From Streptomyces sp. AcH 505 (GTDB taxonomy: Bacteria > Actinomycetota > Actinomycetes > Streptomycetales > Streptomycetaceae), in assembly GCF_000818175.1 (NCBI RefSeq), contig NZ_JTIY01000001.1, positions 2,728,609-2,765,605 on the forward strand: a stretch of 36,997 nucleotides of DNA, in the 5' to 3' direction. Under the pieces are notes generated by a model. It had not been told where the DNA came from. It did no database searches and was given only the letters and a program-made list of their open reading frames with translations. Numbering within the stretch: the first letter of the stretch is position 1; the number at the start of each line of letters is the position of its first letter. Below are positions 1-7,334 of the stretch, piece by piece. Position numbers and translations under genes: made by a program.

Positions 1-132
1 ACGAGCGGTGGCGGCGGCAGCACGGGCGGCGGCAGCGGCAGTGACGGCGGCGACAGCGGCGGTACGAGCGGCGGGTCGACGTCGGGCGGTGGCGGCGGGG
101 CGAAGAACCCGATCGGCGGGCTGCTCGGCTGA
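1..132 (+). CDS. C-terminal tail of a Gly/Ser-rich host protein (partial)
   Basis: The window opens inside a reading frame that runs in frame 1 to a TGA at 130-132. The 43 visible residues are nearly all Gly, Ser, Thr and Asp, then finish AKNPIGGLLG. Such a tail is a flexible low-complexity C-terminus, common on surface or cell-wall proteins of Streptomyces, but no domain is visible, so no function can be given. A strong hairpin terminator follows 19 bp later, which supports this as the true end of the gene. The other reading of this stretch (an Ala/Arg-rich frame starting at base 8) is the usual out-of-frame shadow of GC-rich DNA. Confidence 0.7.
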   Translation, partial: TSGGGGSTGGGSGSDGGDSGGTSGGSTSGGGGGAKNPIGGLLG

Positions 133-151
133 GACCGGGACACACGAGGGA

Positions 152-183
152 GGGGCGGCCACCGGGACAGGGGTGGCCGCCCC
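152..183 (+). terminator. Hairpin terminator after the partial gene
   Basis: Perfect 12-bp inverted repeat GGGGCGGCCACC / GGTGGCCGCCCC with an 8-nt loop, followed by TTCGTG. There is no U-tract, as is usual for Streptomyces terminators. It lies between convergent genes (partial gene on plus, nucleotidyltransferase on minus), so it may serve both. Confidence 0.8.
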
Positions 184-186
184 TTC

Positions 187-222
187 GTGACGTACCCGCA
201 CGTCGTGACGTATCCGCACGTG
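187..222. repeat. Tandem 18-bp direct repeat in a convergent intergenic gap
   Basis: Two adjacent 18-bp units, both beginning GTGACGTA and containing CCGCACGT, differ at two positions. The repeat lies just behind the terminator and just before the stop of the minus-strand nucleotidyltransferase. No function is evident; it may be a local replication-slippage duplication. Confidence 0.6.
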
Positions 223-237
223 CGGCCTTGAGGAGCC

Positions 238-954
238 TCAAACCCCGCCGGTGGCAAGCTCCTTGGCGGCCTCGGTGAGGTCCTTCGCGGTGTCGATGGC
301 CCGCCAGTACGCGCCCTGCGGCAGCGGGAAGCCCGCCAGCCGGCGCTCACGGGCCAGCCGGGGGAACGTCGTACGTTCGTGGTCGCCGCGGTCGGGCAGC
401 AGCTCCACGAAGTCCGGGGCGAAGACGTACACGCCCGCGTTGATCAGATAAGGCGACGGGGGCGACTCGATGAAGTCGAGGACATGCCCGAACTCGTCGG
501 TCTCCACGGCCCCCCAGGGGATCCGGGGCCGGGCCAGCGCCAGCGTCGCCGTGGCGTCGCGCTCCGCGTGGAACGCCGCCATCTCGCGCAGCGAGAACCG
601 CGTCCAGATGTCGCCGTTCGTCGCGTACCAGGGCTCGGTGGGGTCCTTCAGATGCGCGGCGGCGTACTTGAGCCCGCCGCCGCGCCCGAGGGGTTCGGAC
701 TCGACCACCGTGGTGACGTGGAGCGGCAACACGGCGTCCTCCAGCCATTCCTGGAGGACTTCGGCGAGATGGCCGCAGGAGACGACGGCGTCCGTCACCC
801 CCTCGGCGGCCAGCCAGGAAAGCTGATGGCCGATGATCGGGGTCCCCGTTCCGGGGATCTCGACCATCGGCTTGGGACGGTCATCGGTGTACGGGCGCAG
901 CCGCGACCCCTGGCCGCCCGCCAGGACCACGGCCTGCGTCGGATAGGTATGCAT
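238..954 (-). CDS. Nucleotidyltransferase (NDP-sugar pyrophosphorylase family)
   Basis: A 238-residue protein of the NTP_transferase family, which transfers a nucleoside monophosphate from an NTP to a sugar 1-phosphate and releases pyrophosphate. The family signature is at the N-terminus: AVVLAGGQGSRLRP then DRPKPMV, forming the nucleotide-binding loop and catalytic Lys. GDIW further on matches the metal-binding Asp region. It has no C-terminal left-handed helix domain, so it is a stand-alone mannose-1-phosphate guanylyltransferase or RmlA-like enzyme; the exact sugar cannot be read from sequence. I chose the Met at 954 because homology starts immediately after it; the longer frame from 1044 would overlap the upstream gene and adds an unrelated segment. 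Host chromosomal gene, minus strand. Confidence 0.8.
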   Translation of the reverse strand: MHTYPTQAVVLAGGQGSRLRPYTDDRPKPMVEIPGTGTPIIGHQLSWLAAEGVTDAVVSCGHLAEVLQEWLEDAVLPLHVTTVVESEPLGRGGGLKYAAAHLKDPTEPWYATNGDIWTRFSLREMAAFHAERDATATLALARPRIPWGAVETDEFGHVLDFIESPPSPYLINAGVYVFAPDFVELLPDRGDHERTTFPRLARERRLAGFPLPQGAYWRAIDTAKDLTEAAKELATGGV

Positions 955-992
955 GCCGTGCACGATATGCGGGGCGGGCAGGGAGCCCTCGG

Positions 993-1412
993 TCAGCTCC
1001 CCGCGGTCTGCTGGGAGACCCCGTAGGCGAACGACGTGTCGCACACGGGACGCGAGAACGACTGCGCCCGTGTGGGACCGTAGTGGGCGACGGCCGCACG
1101 GCCCAGGGACCGGGCGATCGACATGCAGTGCTTGGCGAGCGAGGGGCGGGCCTCGACCTCACGCTGGAGATGGGTCAGGGCGATCCCCGGGTCCTTCTCC
1201 TGAAGCTCCACCAGGAGCTTGTCGCGGAGAATGTCCTGCGGGGTGCGGGACTTGGCCTTCACGGACGCGGTGTCCGACGAAGCGGTCATGATCTGCGACT
1301 CGGAACTGGACGCCCACGGGACACGCGCGACAGCGAGGGTCCCGGAGAGCACCAGAACGACGGGCAGTACGAAGGCGAGAGTTCGGCCGATACGGCGGGC
1401 TGTATGGGTCAC
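993..1412 (-). CDS. Secreted or membrane-anchored hypothetical protein
   Basis: 139 residues starting MTHTARRIGRTLAFVLPVVLVLSG: a short basic segment and one hydrophobic helix at about 12-30, typical of a signal peptide or N-terminal anchor. The remainder is hydrophilic with two Cys (about positions 95 and 123) that could form a disulphide outside the membrane. I recognise no enzyme motif. It lies 38 bp upstream of the nucleotidyltransferase on the same strand, so the two are probably co-transcribed. Function unknown. Confidence 0.65.
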   Translation of the reverse strand: MTHTARRIGRTLAFVLPVVLVLSGTLAVARVPWASSSESQIMTASSDTASVKAKSRTPQDILRDKLLVELQEKDPGIALTHLQREVEARPSLAKHCMSIARSLGRAAVAHYGPTRAQSFSRPVCDTSFAYGVSQQTAGS

Positions 1413-1555
1413 GCAGGCGAGCGTAGCGGCCAGTGATGATTTGGCGACATTTAGTCACTCTGCCGGGGGATGGTTCGAGGGGTCTTTTCGAATTACGTGT
1501 TGACGCCCCTCGGTCGAAGTGGCCTGTATCCCGGGGCATTTGTCGACTTACGCCG

Positions 1556-1583
1556 ACGGCCCCGCACCGGAGTGCGGGGCCGT
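1556..1583 (-). terminator. Terminator of msiK
   Basis: Perfect 12-bp stem ACGGCCCCGCAC / GTGCGGGGCCGT with a CGGA tetraloop. It is 70 bp past the msiK stop codon on the minus strand and upstream of the hypothetical gene at 1412, separating the two transcription units. The rest of 1413-1653 holds no gene I can support. Confidence 0.8.
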
Positions 1584-1653
1584 GCGGACGAATTCGCGCC
1601 GGTGAACGGGGTGGGCGCGTCAGTCGTTCCAGTCGATCGCTTCGACCGGGGGA

Positions 1654-2790
1654 TCAGTCGGTGAGGCGCTCGCCGGTGGAGGTCGAGAAGACGTGCAGCT
1701 CGCCCGGGTGCGGGGTGACGTGGACCGTGGTGCCCTTCTCCGGCACCGAACGGCCGTTGACGCGGACGACCAGTTCCTTGGTCTCGTTGTCGAGCTCGGC
1801 CGAGCCGTAGACATAACCGTCGGCGCCCAGCTCCTCGACGACGTTGACGGCGACGGCGAGGCCGGCCGGGGCGTCGTCGGTCGCCTTCGAGAGCGACTTG
1901 GTGGCCGCGCCCTCTTCACCGGCGATGTCGAAGTGCTCGGGGCGGACACCGACCGTGACGGTGGTGTCGCCGCGGTCGGCGGCGGCGGACAGCGCCTCAC
2001 GCGAGACCGGGACGATGGTGTTGCCGAACTTCACACCGCCGTCGGTGATCGGGACCTCGATCAGGTTCATCGCGGGGGAGCCGATGAAGCCGGCGACGAA
2101 GAGGTTCTTCGGGCGGTCGTACATGTTGCGCGGCGAGTCCACCTGCTGGAGGAGCCCGTCCTTGAGGACCGCGACGCGGTCGCCCATGGTCATGGCCTCG
2201 ACCTGGTCGTGCGTGACGTACACGGTGGTGATGCCGAGGCGGCGCTGCAGCGAGGCGATCTGCGTACGGGTGGAGACACGGAGCTTGGCGTCGAGGTTCG
2301 ACAGCGGCTCGTCCATGAGGAACACCTGCGGCTCACGCACAATGGCGCGGCCCATCGCGACACGCTGACGCTGACCACCGGAGAGCGCCTTCGGCTTGCG
2401 GTCGAGGTACTCGGTGAGGTCGAGGATCTTCCCGGCCTCCTCGACCTTCTTGCGGATCTCCGCCTTGTTGACGCCGGCGATCTTGAGCGCGAAGCCCATG
2501 TTGTCGGCGACGGACATGTGCGGGTACAGCGCGTAGTTCTGGAACACCATCGCGATGTCCCGGTCCTTCGGCGGCAGGTGCGTGACGTCGCGGTCACCGA
2601 TGCGGATCACTCCGTCGTTGACGTCCTCAAGACCCGCGAGCATGCGCAGGGAGGTCGACTTGCCACAACCGGAAGGACCGACGAGGACGAGGAACTCGCC
2701 GTCGGCGACATCGAGCTCAAGCTGGTCGACAGCGGGCTTCGTGGAGCCCGGGTAGACCCGGGTTGCCTTGTCGAACGAGACAGTAGCCAT
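1654..2790 (-). CDS. msiK: MsiK, shared ATPase of sugar ABC transporters
   Basis: 378-residue ABC ATPase that energises several carbohydrate importers (cellobiose, maltose, chitobiose type) in Streptomyces by coupling ATP hydrolysis to binding-protein-dependent uptake at the cytoplasmic face. Visible motifs: Walker A GPSGCGKST (38-46), Q-loop in MVFQNYALYP (81-90), signature LSGGQRQRV (136-144), Walker B VFLMDEP (156-162), H-loop YVTHDQ (191-196). After about residue 240 comes the MalK-type regulatory region with VGVRPEHF. Length fits the MsiK/UgpC/MalK family. The gene stands alone without permease genes beside it, which is typical of MsiK because it serves many transporters. Its start at 2790 (ATG) gives the standard MATVSFDKATRVYPG terminus. 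Confidence 0.93.
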   Translation of the reverse strand: MATVSFDKATRVYPGSTKPAVDQLELDVADGEFLVLVGPSGCGKSTSLRMLAGLEDVNDGVIRIGDRDVTHLPPKDRDIAMVFQNYALYPHMSVADNMGFALKIAGVNKAEIRKKVEEAGKILDLTEYLDRKPKALSGGQRQRVAMGRAIVREPQVFLMDEPLSNLDAKLRVSTRTQIASLQRRLGITTVYVTHDQVEAMTMGDRVAVLKDGLLQQVDSPRNMYDRPKNLFVAGFIGSPAMNLIEVPITDGGVKFGNTIVPVSREALSAAADRGDTTVTVGVRPEHFDIAGEEGAATKSLSKATDDAPAGLAVAVNVVEELGADGYVYGSAELDNETKELVVRVNGRSVPEKGTTVHVTPHPGELHVFSTSTGERLTD

Positions 2791-2847
2791 GATCAGTGTG
2801 TCCCTTCACCGGCAGGAACGTGCCGGACGATCCGAGTAAAGGAATGG

Positions 2848-2871
2848 ATCTTCCACAGGGAAGTGGAAGAT
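2848..2871. promoter_or_regulatory. Inverted repeat in the msiK upstream region
   Basis: Perfect 9-bp dyad ATCTTCCAC / GTGGAAGAT with a 6-nt centre, 58 bp upstream of the msiK start. It could be an operator or a leader hairpin of the msiK transcript. No known regulator's consensus is recognised with certainty. Confidence 0.45.
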
Positions 2872-2994
2872 GGGTCTAGTCCACCTGGGTGAACTTGGGG
2901 TGACGTTACCCCCGGATTTCCGATCTGTCAGTAGGTTCACCTGCACGAAATTCTGCCGGAGCACTGATCGGAGACGGCTACACTTCTCTCGCGC

Positions 2995-3071
2995 GCCTCC
3001 TTAGCTCAGCTGGCCAGAGCAACGCACTTGTAATGCGTAGGTCGTCGGTTCGAATCCGACAGGAGGCTCCA
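2995..3071 (+). tRNA. tRNA-Thr (anticodon TGT), integration target
   Basis: A full cloverleaf can be folded: acceptor GCCTCCT (2995-3001) pairs with AGGAGGC (3061-3067); D arm GCTC/GAGC; anticodon stem ACGCA/TGCGT around loop CTTGTAA (3027-3033), anticodon TGT for Thr ACA codons; T arm GTCGG/CCGAC with loop TTCGAAT. Discriminator T3068 is followed by an encoded CCA. A possible -10 TACACT lies at 2979-2984, with no good -35. The element's integrase gene ends 42 bp beyond the tRNA, the standard layout when a phage or AICE has integrated into the 3' half of a tRNA gene and restored it. The attL core should therefore lie within about 3027-3071. Confidence 0.95.
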
Positions 3072-3076
3072 GGAAC

Positions 3077-3112
3077 GGCGAGGTCAGGGGCGGTTTAGCT
3101 CCTGGCCTCGCC
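3077..3112. terminator. Hairpin between tRNA and integrase gene
   Basis: GGCGAGGTCAGG (3077-3088) and CCTGGCCTCGCC (3101-3112) form a 12-bp stem with one mismatch or G-U pair. It sits between convergent units (tRNA on plus, integrase on minus) and can terminate both. It touches the integrase stop codon at 3113. Confidence 0.7.
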
Positions 3113-4684
3113 TCATTCCACAGGGGCCTGCGTGAGCGATGCGTGAGCGGCCGTGCCAGGAACCGGCTTCCGGGCGCGGGGGACCGCAGCCGCCGCGCGC
3201 TCGGTCAGCTCCTCCTCGTACTCCTCGAACAGCTCCATGTACGTGTCCGAGGTCAGCGCGATCGTGGCGTGCCGCAGCTTTGCCTTCGCGTCGTGGATGT
3301 CCCCACCGCCGGCCTTCACGAGCGCCGCCGTCCCGTGCCTCAGATCCCGGAGGTTGATCGGGGGCATGCCCTCGGCCGCCACGATCCCGCGGAACGCGTC
3401 ACTGACCATCTCGGGGTGCAGCCACGTCCCGTCTTCCTGGGTGAACATCTTCCCGGTGTCCGTCCACGGCAGCCGCGCTTCCAACCGGGCGGCCTTCTCT
3501 GCGGCCTGGCGCCCGCGGTGCGCCTTCAGTACCTCGACCGTGCCCCGGTCCAGCTTCACGGCCGCCGCAGACCCGTCGGTCTTCGGCTCGGTCTCGATCG
3601 GCGTCCACCCGTCCGTCACGATCTCCTTCGCCACCATGATCGTGCGGGCCGTCCAGTCGACGTTCGTCCAGTCCTGGCCCACCCCCTCACCGCGGCGCAG
3701 GCCGTGGTGGGCGATCAGGTGGAAGAGGGCGTACAGGCGATGCGACTCGGCCGCGTCGAGGAACGCGCCGAGCTGGGCCGGCGTCCACACCATGACGGGC
3801 CCCGGCTTTACACCGGTCTCCCGCCACCGGGCCACCCGCTCCGCCGTCCACAGCATCCCCTTGGGCCGCTTCGCCGAGCCGATGTCGACGTGGGCCGCCG
3901 GGTTGAAGGTGATGTACTGCCGGCCGATCGCGAAGTTCAGCGCGGTCCGCAGGGCCCGGCGGATGTCATGCCGCGTCGCGTCGCCCGTGATCCTCCGGAA
4001 CGGCGGCATCTCGGCCAGCTTCTCCTTCTCTGCGGCCAGGCGCTCGCGCTCGGCAGCCGGCGGCCGTGACCGCTTTCCCCAAGTCGCCCTCGCCACCTGC
4101 TCCCGACGGGCCTCGTTCTCCGAGCGGATCACCTCGTTGCGTTCGGCGATGCCGTCGAAGAACGCCTGCGCGTGGCCGACGTTGAAGCGGTCCAGGCGGT
4201 AGTGGCCGACGCCCTCGCGCAGGTGGTAGTCCACCCGGGACTGGTAGCCGTTGACGGTGGTGGCGCGCCGTGACTTGCGCTTGGCGTCGAGCCACTCGTC
4301 GAGCAGGTCCGCCACGGTCATCGTTGCCGTGAGCTTCTGCCCGGTGCGGAACCGGCGCCGCGTCTCGTCGAGGTCGGGGAGCGGTGTCTTCTTGTCGCGC
4401 GAGACCTCTTCGAGGAGGTCCCCGATACGGACCTGCCCTTCCGGGTCGTCGCCGTCCGGGAGGTCGAGGAGAGCGCGAACCTTGTCCAGGTCGCCCTGCG
4501 CCTTCTTCGCCGAGTCGTAGCCGGAGCGGGAGAACGACCGGCGACCGCCGTCGGCGCGCGGGGGCAGCTCCTGGCGCACTGCGTACACCCCGTGCCGCCG
4601 GCTGGTCAGCTGCGGGCAGGCTTTGCCGAGCGGCTTACCGTCCTCGCTGCGGCAGTAACAGCGTCTGTACGTCGAACCCTTCAC
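3113..4684 (-). CDS. int: Tyrosine site-specific integrase
   Basis: 523-residue tyrosine recombinase that inserts and, with an excisionase, removes the element at tRNA-Thr. Start is the GTG at 4684, preceded by a good Shine-Dalgarno (GAGGTG on the minus strand). The N-terminal 100 residues include a Cys-containing basic segment (RRCYCRSEDG) and probable arm-binding domain; a core-binding SAM-like domain spans about 120-255 with a long charged insertion near 185-225. The catalytic domain shows Arg330 in HHGLRRGE, R446-D-L-R449-H450, H472 in LRHATIAL and the nucleophile Tyr482 in SDTYMELF. The first His of the usual HxxR box is Arg here (RDLRHG). The gene is 27 bp behind the repressor gene on the same strand, suggesting joint transcription. 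Confidence 0.95.
   Translation of the reverse strand: MKGSTYRRCYCRSEDGKPLGKACPQLTSRRHGVYAVRQELPPRADGGRRSFSRSGYDSAKKAQGDLDKVRALLDLPDGDDPEGQVRIGDLLEEVSRDKKTPLPDLDETRRRFRTGQKLTATMTVADLLDEWLDAKRKSRRATTVNGYQSRVDYHLREGVGHYRLDRFNVGHAQAFFDGIAERNEVIRSENEARREQVARATWGKRSRPPAAERERLAAEKEKLAEMPPFRRITGDATRHDIRRALRTALNFAIGRQYITFNPAAHVDIGSAKRPKGMLWTAERVARWRETGVKPGPVMVWTPAQLGAFLDAAESHRLYALFHLIAHHGLRRGEGVGQDWTNVDWTARTIMVAKEIVTDGWTPIETEPKTDGSAAAVKLDRGTVEVLKAHRGRQAAEKAARLEARLPWTDTGKMFTQEDGTWLHPEMVSDAFRGIVAAEGMPPINLRDLRHGTAALVKAGGGDIHDAKAKLRHATIALTSDTYMELFEEYEEELTERAAAAVPRARKPVPGTAAHASLTQAPVE
3128..3150. repeat. Left copy of the 23-bp end repeat (candidate Int arm site)
   Basis: Two direct TGCGTGAGCG units separated by A or T bases, embedded in the last codons of the integrase. 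The right copy (36864-36886) matches 22 of 23 bases. Paired short direct repeats flanking the core on both sides are how tyrosine integrase arm sites are built; assignment here is inference from position. Confidence 0.55.
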
Positions 4685-4711
4685 CGAGACACCTCGATAG
4701 CTATTGACTCG

Positions 4712-5551
4712 CTAGAACGGGGGCTGTTCCGAATCCGTTTTCCCCCCTGCGTCCCTACCAAAAGGATCTCCGGTCCGGGTCGTTCTCCTGCCATTCCACA
4801 TGCCCCTTTGCATCATTTCATCAGCGAGCAGTTTCGCTACCTCAGCGGAGTGCACCTTGATCAGCGCTCCGTATTCTTCAGAAGTTAGCCGCGCCTCAGC
4901 TTTGCGCGCTACCTCCTTCTGGTGGTCGTACACCTTCCTCTCCCACTCCTCATGGCGCTCCTCTGCTGCACGCTCTTCTTCTTCGCCTGGGGCCTGCTCA
5001 TACTCGACCCACTCCTCTGGCCTGTACCAGTCCAGGTCAGGGGTGCCGGGAGACCACACTTGGCCACGCTTACGCATCACCCTATTAACGCCGTCGACCA
5101 CTTCTGCTGAAAAACGCAAGGGCATTGCGCATTCGAGTAGGTCAAACTCGTTGACTCCGAACGGTGGCGTTGACTCGCCCTCGTTCTGGTGGTGCATGAA
5201 GATCACGACGTCCTTGCCTTCCACGTCGGGCGGAAGGAAGAAGTAAGAAATCGGCTGGCCGAATGTCAGGCTGAATGTCAAGAGTTCGTTCGCGTCGAAC
5301 TGCCGCGTCCGGGAGCTAGAAGACCCTGCCGCCGTCCGTTCTGCGGCACCCAGGGTTGGTGCTGTCCAAGTCTTTCCGCTCTGGCGCTGTAGTCGTTCTG
5401 CGGCTTCAGCCTGCGTCCAGCCCTTGGCGCGCCGAGCGCGAGCAAGGTTGTACGCGACGACCTCGTTGACTGTACGGAACTCCGGTTCAGCCGCGACGCC
5501 GGGAGACTGCTGCGCGTCGGAGCCCTGGGGGGTTCGTTTCCGTTTCGACAT
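4712..5551 (-). CDS. XRE-family regulator, probable element repressor
   Basis: 279 residues from the Met at 5551 (the frame extends to 5587, but that extension lies in the operator region). An XRE-type helix-turn-helix occupies about residues 28-85: VAYNLARARRAKGWTQAEAAERL, interrupted by a Ser-rich loop, then a segment ending PISYFFLPP. The C-terminal half is charged, with a long Glu/Arg-rich probable coiled coil near 190-260. Its role is inferred as the lysogenic or quiescence repressor from divergence with a small XRE gene over shared operator-like repeats and from its position upstream of int. On the minus strand a -10 (TACACT) lies six bases before the start codon, predicting a leaderless mRNA. 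Base composition is visibly more A+T-rich than neighbours, suggesting separate acquisition. Confidence 0.8.
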   Translation of the reverse strand: MSKRKRTPQGSDAQQSPGVAAEPEFRTVNEVVAYNLARARRAKGWTQAEAAERLQRQSGKTWTAPTLGAAERTAAGSSSSRTRQFDANELLTFSLTFGQPISYFFLPPDVEGKDVVIFMHHQNEGESTPPFGVNEFDLLECAMPLRFSAEVVDGVNRVMRKRGQVWSPGTPDLDWYRPEEWVEYEQAPGEEEERAAEERHEEWERKVYDHQKEVARKAEARLTSEEYGALIKVHSAEVAKLLADEMMQRGMWNGRRTTRTGDPFGRDAGGKTDSEQPPF

Positions 5552-5652
5552 GACGCGAGTGTAGGCCGCCAGGCAACACCCAAGCAATGGTGACCATGCA
5601 TGGGTGTTGGATTGGGTTGCCTGGGGGGCAGATGTAAGCGTAGGTTGCCTCT
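5552..5652. promoter_or_regulatory. Divergent switch region: two leaderless-type promoters and operator half-sites
   Basis: Minus-strand promoter for the repressor: TTGCTT, 18 nt, TACACT (5563-5558), then six bases to ATG at 5551. Plus-strand promoter: TTGCCT (5617-5622), 18 nt, TAGGTT (5641-5646), then six bases to ATG at 5653. The motif GTTGCCT occurs three times: inverted at 5571-5577 inside the repressor promoter spacer, at 5616-5622 over the forward -35, and at 5644-5650 beside the forward -10. The outer two form a 9-bp inverted repeat CCAGGCAAC (5569-5577) / GTTGCCTGG (5616-5624). This is the layout of a phage-type bistable switch. Confidence 0.7.
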
Positions 5653-5895
5653 ATGCGATCGAATCCAACATCGGTGCAGGCATACCCGCCTCTCCGTGCA
5701 GTGCGCATGGCGCGAGGTATGAGCCTGCGGGCTGTAGCGCAGCGCTCCGACCTCGACCCAGGGCATCTGTCCAAGGTCGAGCGGGGAGAGAGACAACTCT
5801 CGATCGAGTCCCTGTACCGACTCGCGGTGGTGCTTGAACTGCGCGAACTCGTAGTCCTCTTGAAGCCGTACCTCCTCGAAAAGGAGGCGGCGTGA
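5653..5895 (+). CDS. Small XRE helix-turn-helix regulator (Cro-like position)
   Basis: 80 residues, almost entirely one XRE domain: LRAVRMARGMSLRAVAQ, then RSDLDPGHLSKVERGERQ as the recognition part, then ESLYRLAVVLEL. It faces the repressor gene across a 101-bp operator region, the place of Cro in phages or of an activator in AICEs. The ATG at 5653 has no Shine-Dalgarno but stands six bases from a -10 hexamer, so leaderless translation is likely. A later Met at 5707 would cut the domain. It overlaps the excisionase-like gene by GTGA, so the two are co-translated. Confidence 0.85.
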   Translation: MRSNPTSVQAYPPLRAVRMARGMSLRAVAQRSDLDPGHLSKVERGERQLSIESLYRLAVVLELRELVVLLKPYLLEKEAA

Positions 5896-6197
5896 CGACG
5901 GCCCTGCGTCGCGAGGCGCTCACCGTCGCCCAGCTCTACGACCAGCCCCCGCTGATGCCGCTCTGGCCCACCTTCGGCCAGGCCATCTGCGGGATGTCCG
6001 AGAGCACCACATACCAGCTCGCGGCCGAAGACCGGCTGCCCATCGAAACAGTCCGCATGGGCCGCAAGCGCTACGTCAGGACCGCAGACGTCCTGGCCTG
6101 GCTCCACCTGCCCACAACCAGCGAGACCCCTGCGGTTGCACCCGCAGAGGCCTCGGACGAGCACGACCAAAACGCTAGCCAGCAGATCGGTGCGTAA
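5892..6197 (+). CDS. Excisionase-like helix-turn-helix protein
   Basis: 101 residues from a GTG that overlaps the previous stop, with a strong GGAGG 6 nt ahead. The core from about 25 to 72 (GQAICGMSESTTYQLAAEDRLP, then VRMGRKRYVRTADVLAWL) has the winged HTH pattern of MerR/Xis-type DNA-binding proteins: helix, turn, recognition helix, then a basic beta-wing and a C-terminal helix. The tail after 75 is polar and probably disordered. In tRNA-integrated actinomycete elements such a gene next to the control region encodes the recombination directionality factor that bends attL/attR DNA; here that role is inferred from fold and place. Confidence 0.7.
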   Translation: MTTALRREALTVAQLYDQPPLMPLWPTFGQAICGMSESTTYQLAAEDRLPIETVRMGRKRYVRTADVLAWLHLPTTSETPAVAPAEASDEHDQNASQQIGA

Positions 6198-6201
6198 CTC
6201 C

Positions 6202-7062
6202 ATGACAACGGTACAGCCCAACCCCGAGACGGCACAGAGCAGCACCACCAAGCTCGTCGAGGCGATCACCGGCCAGCTCGCGCCGGCGTTCGTCGCGAAG
6301 GAGAAGACGCCCGGCGCGATCACCAAGGCGCTGGCCGAGGCCGTCAGCACGATCACAGAGGCCGCGCCGAAGACCCTCCGCGGCATCCCGGAGCGCGCCG
6401 CCCGCCGCCCCGTCACCGCCCTCCTCGCCGACATCGTCCAGCTGCGCGACAACCAGGAGGACGGAGCGGTCGCAGAGTTCATCGGCGCCGTCGCCGACGC
6501 CATGCAGCACTCCGACGACCCCGCCGGTGTCCTCGACTGGGTCCAGGACATGGTCAGCGGACCCGCCCTGAAGTCCCTCCTGGCCAAGCACGACGTGCGC
6601 CTCGTCGTCTCCCCGGTCGTTGAGGTGGTCAGCGAGGCGATCCTGATGGATCTCGGAGATGAGCGGCTTCTGATCGCCCCCGAGCAACGTCTGTCGATCA
6701 CCCTCAAGCAGGCCCGCGCCGCTATCGAGACGAGCACGGCGCCCGTCGGGACCCGCGCCGCTCTGTGCCCCCAGGGCTACGACTTCTGCGTCGGCGAGAA
6801 CGCCGACCACTCCGAACCGCGAGAGGTCATCCACCGCAGCACCGAGCACACGATGAGCGGTGTCTACGGCACCGGCCTGATGACGTTCCAGATCAGCCAG
6901 TGGGACGACGATGAGCCGGAGATGCTGTTCTGCGGCGACGGCGACTGGCCCACCCTCGACCTCGACCAGACCGACGAGCTGATCGAGGACATGGCCACGC
7001 ACCTCACGAAACTGAGGGCCGCCCGCGCAGAACTCGCCGCGATCAAGGCGGCGCGCGCGTGA
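6202..7062 (+). CDS. Hypothetical protein with DUF6907-like C-terminal region
   Basis: 286 residues from the ATG at 6202 (the frame extends upstream to 6136, but that part lies within the previous gene). The N-terminal 170 residues are helical without recognised motifs. The C-terminal 110 residues run CPQGYDFCVGENADHSEPRE, then HRSTEHTMSG, an ISQWDDDEPE strand, and a helical end, resembling the small DUF6907 proteins found on Streptomyces plasmids and AICEs. The protein at 14117 has a similar WCxxH-type arrangement, so the element may carry two relatives. No catalytic residues are obvious. It overlaps the next gene by four bases. Confidence 0.6.
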   Translation: MTTVQPNPETAQSSTTKLVEAITGQLAPAFVAKEKTPGAITKALAEAVSTITEAAPKTLRGIPERAARRPVTALLADIVQLRDNQEDGAVAEFIGAVADAMQHSDDPAGVLDWVQDMVSGPALKSLLAKHDVRLVVSPVVEVVSEAILMDLGDERLLIAPEQRLSITLKQARAAIETSTAPVGTRAALCPQGYDFCVGENADHSEPREVIHRSTEHTMSGVYGTGLMTFQISQWDDDEPEMLFCGDGDWPTLDLDQTDELIEDMATHLTKLRAARAELAAIKAARA

Positions 7063-7334
7063 CCGAGCGCACCATCACCGCGACGGCCGGGGTCCCCACC
7101 CCCGGCTTTCCGGCCCGCGCTGACACCCGGCATGCCGTCAGCGCCTTGTTCGTGGACCTCGGCGAGTACCGCGGCGAGCGATGGGTTCGACCGCCGCACG
7201 CCCGCTTCGAGTGCCTGCTCTGCCGCACCGCCGAGGGTCCCGTGCACGGAGCCGACGCCGTCACCGCCTTCAACGCCGGAATCCGCACCGCCCACCAACG
7301 GCGCTGCACCGCACTTCAGGAGAACCACTCGTGA
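7059..7334 (+). CDS. Small possible zinc-binding protein of the replication operon
   Basis: 91 residues from a GTG that overlaps the preceding stop codon (GTGA). The centre reads RPPHARFECLLCRTAEGP and the end HQRRCTALQ, so a CxxC pair and a distal His/Cys could hold one zinc ion. Small zinc-ribbon proteins of this sort often precede primase genes in actinophages and AICEs. It in turn overlaps the primase-helicase start by GTGA, so translation of all three genes is coupled. Function unknown. Confidence 0.6.
   Translation: MTERTITATAGVPTPGFPARADTRHAVSALFVDLGEYRGERWVRPPHARFECLLCRTAEGPVHGADAVTAFNAGIRTAHQRRCTALQENHS

Noticed and set aside
8-190. 60-residue Ala/Arg-rich frame at the left edge
   Set aside because: Frame 1 gives a plausible Gly/Ser tail ending before a terminator; this frame reads through the terminator.
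6175-7002. 275-residue minus-strand frame opposite the gene at 6202
   Set aside because: Gly/Asp/Val-rich shadow of the plus-strand gene that is translationally coupled to its neighbours.
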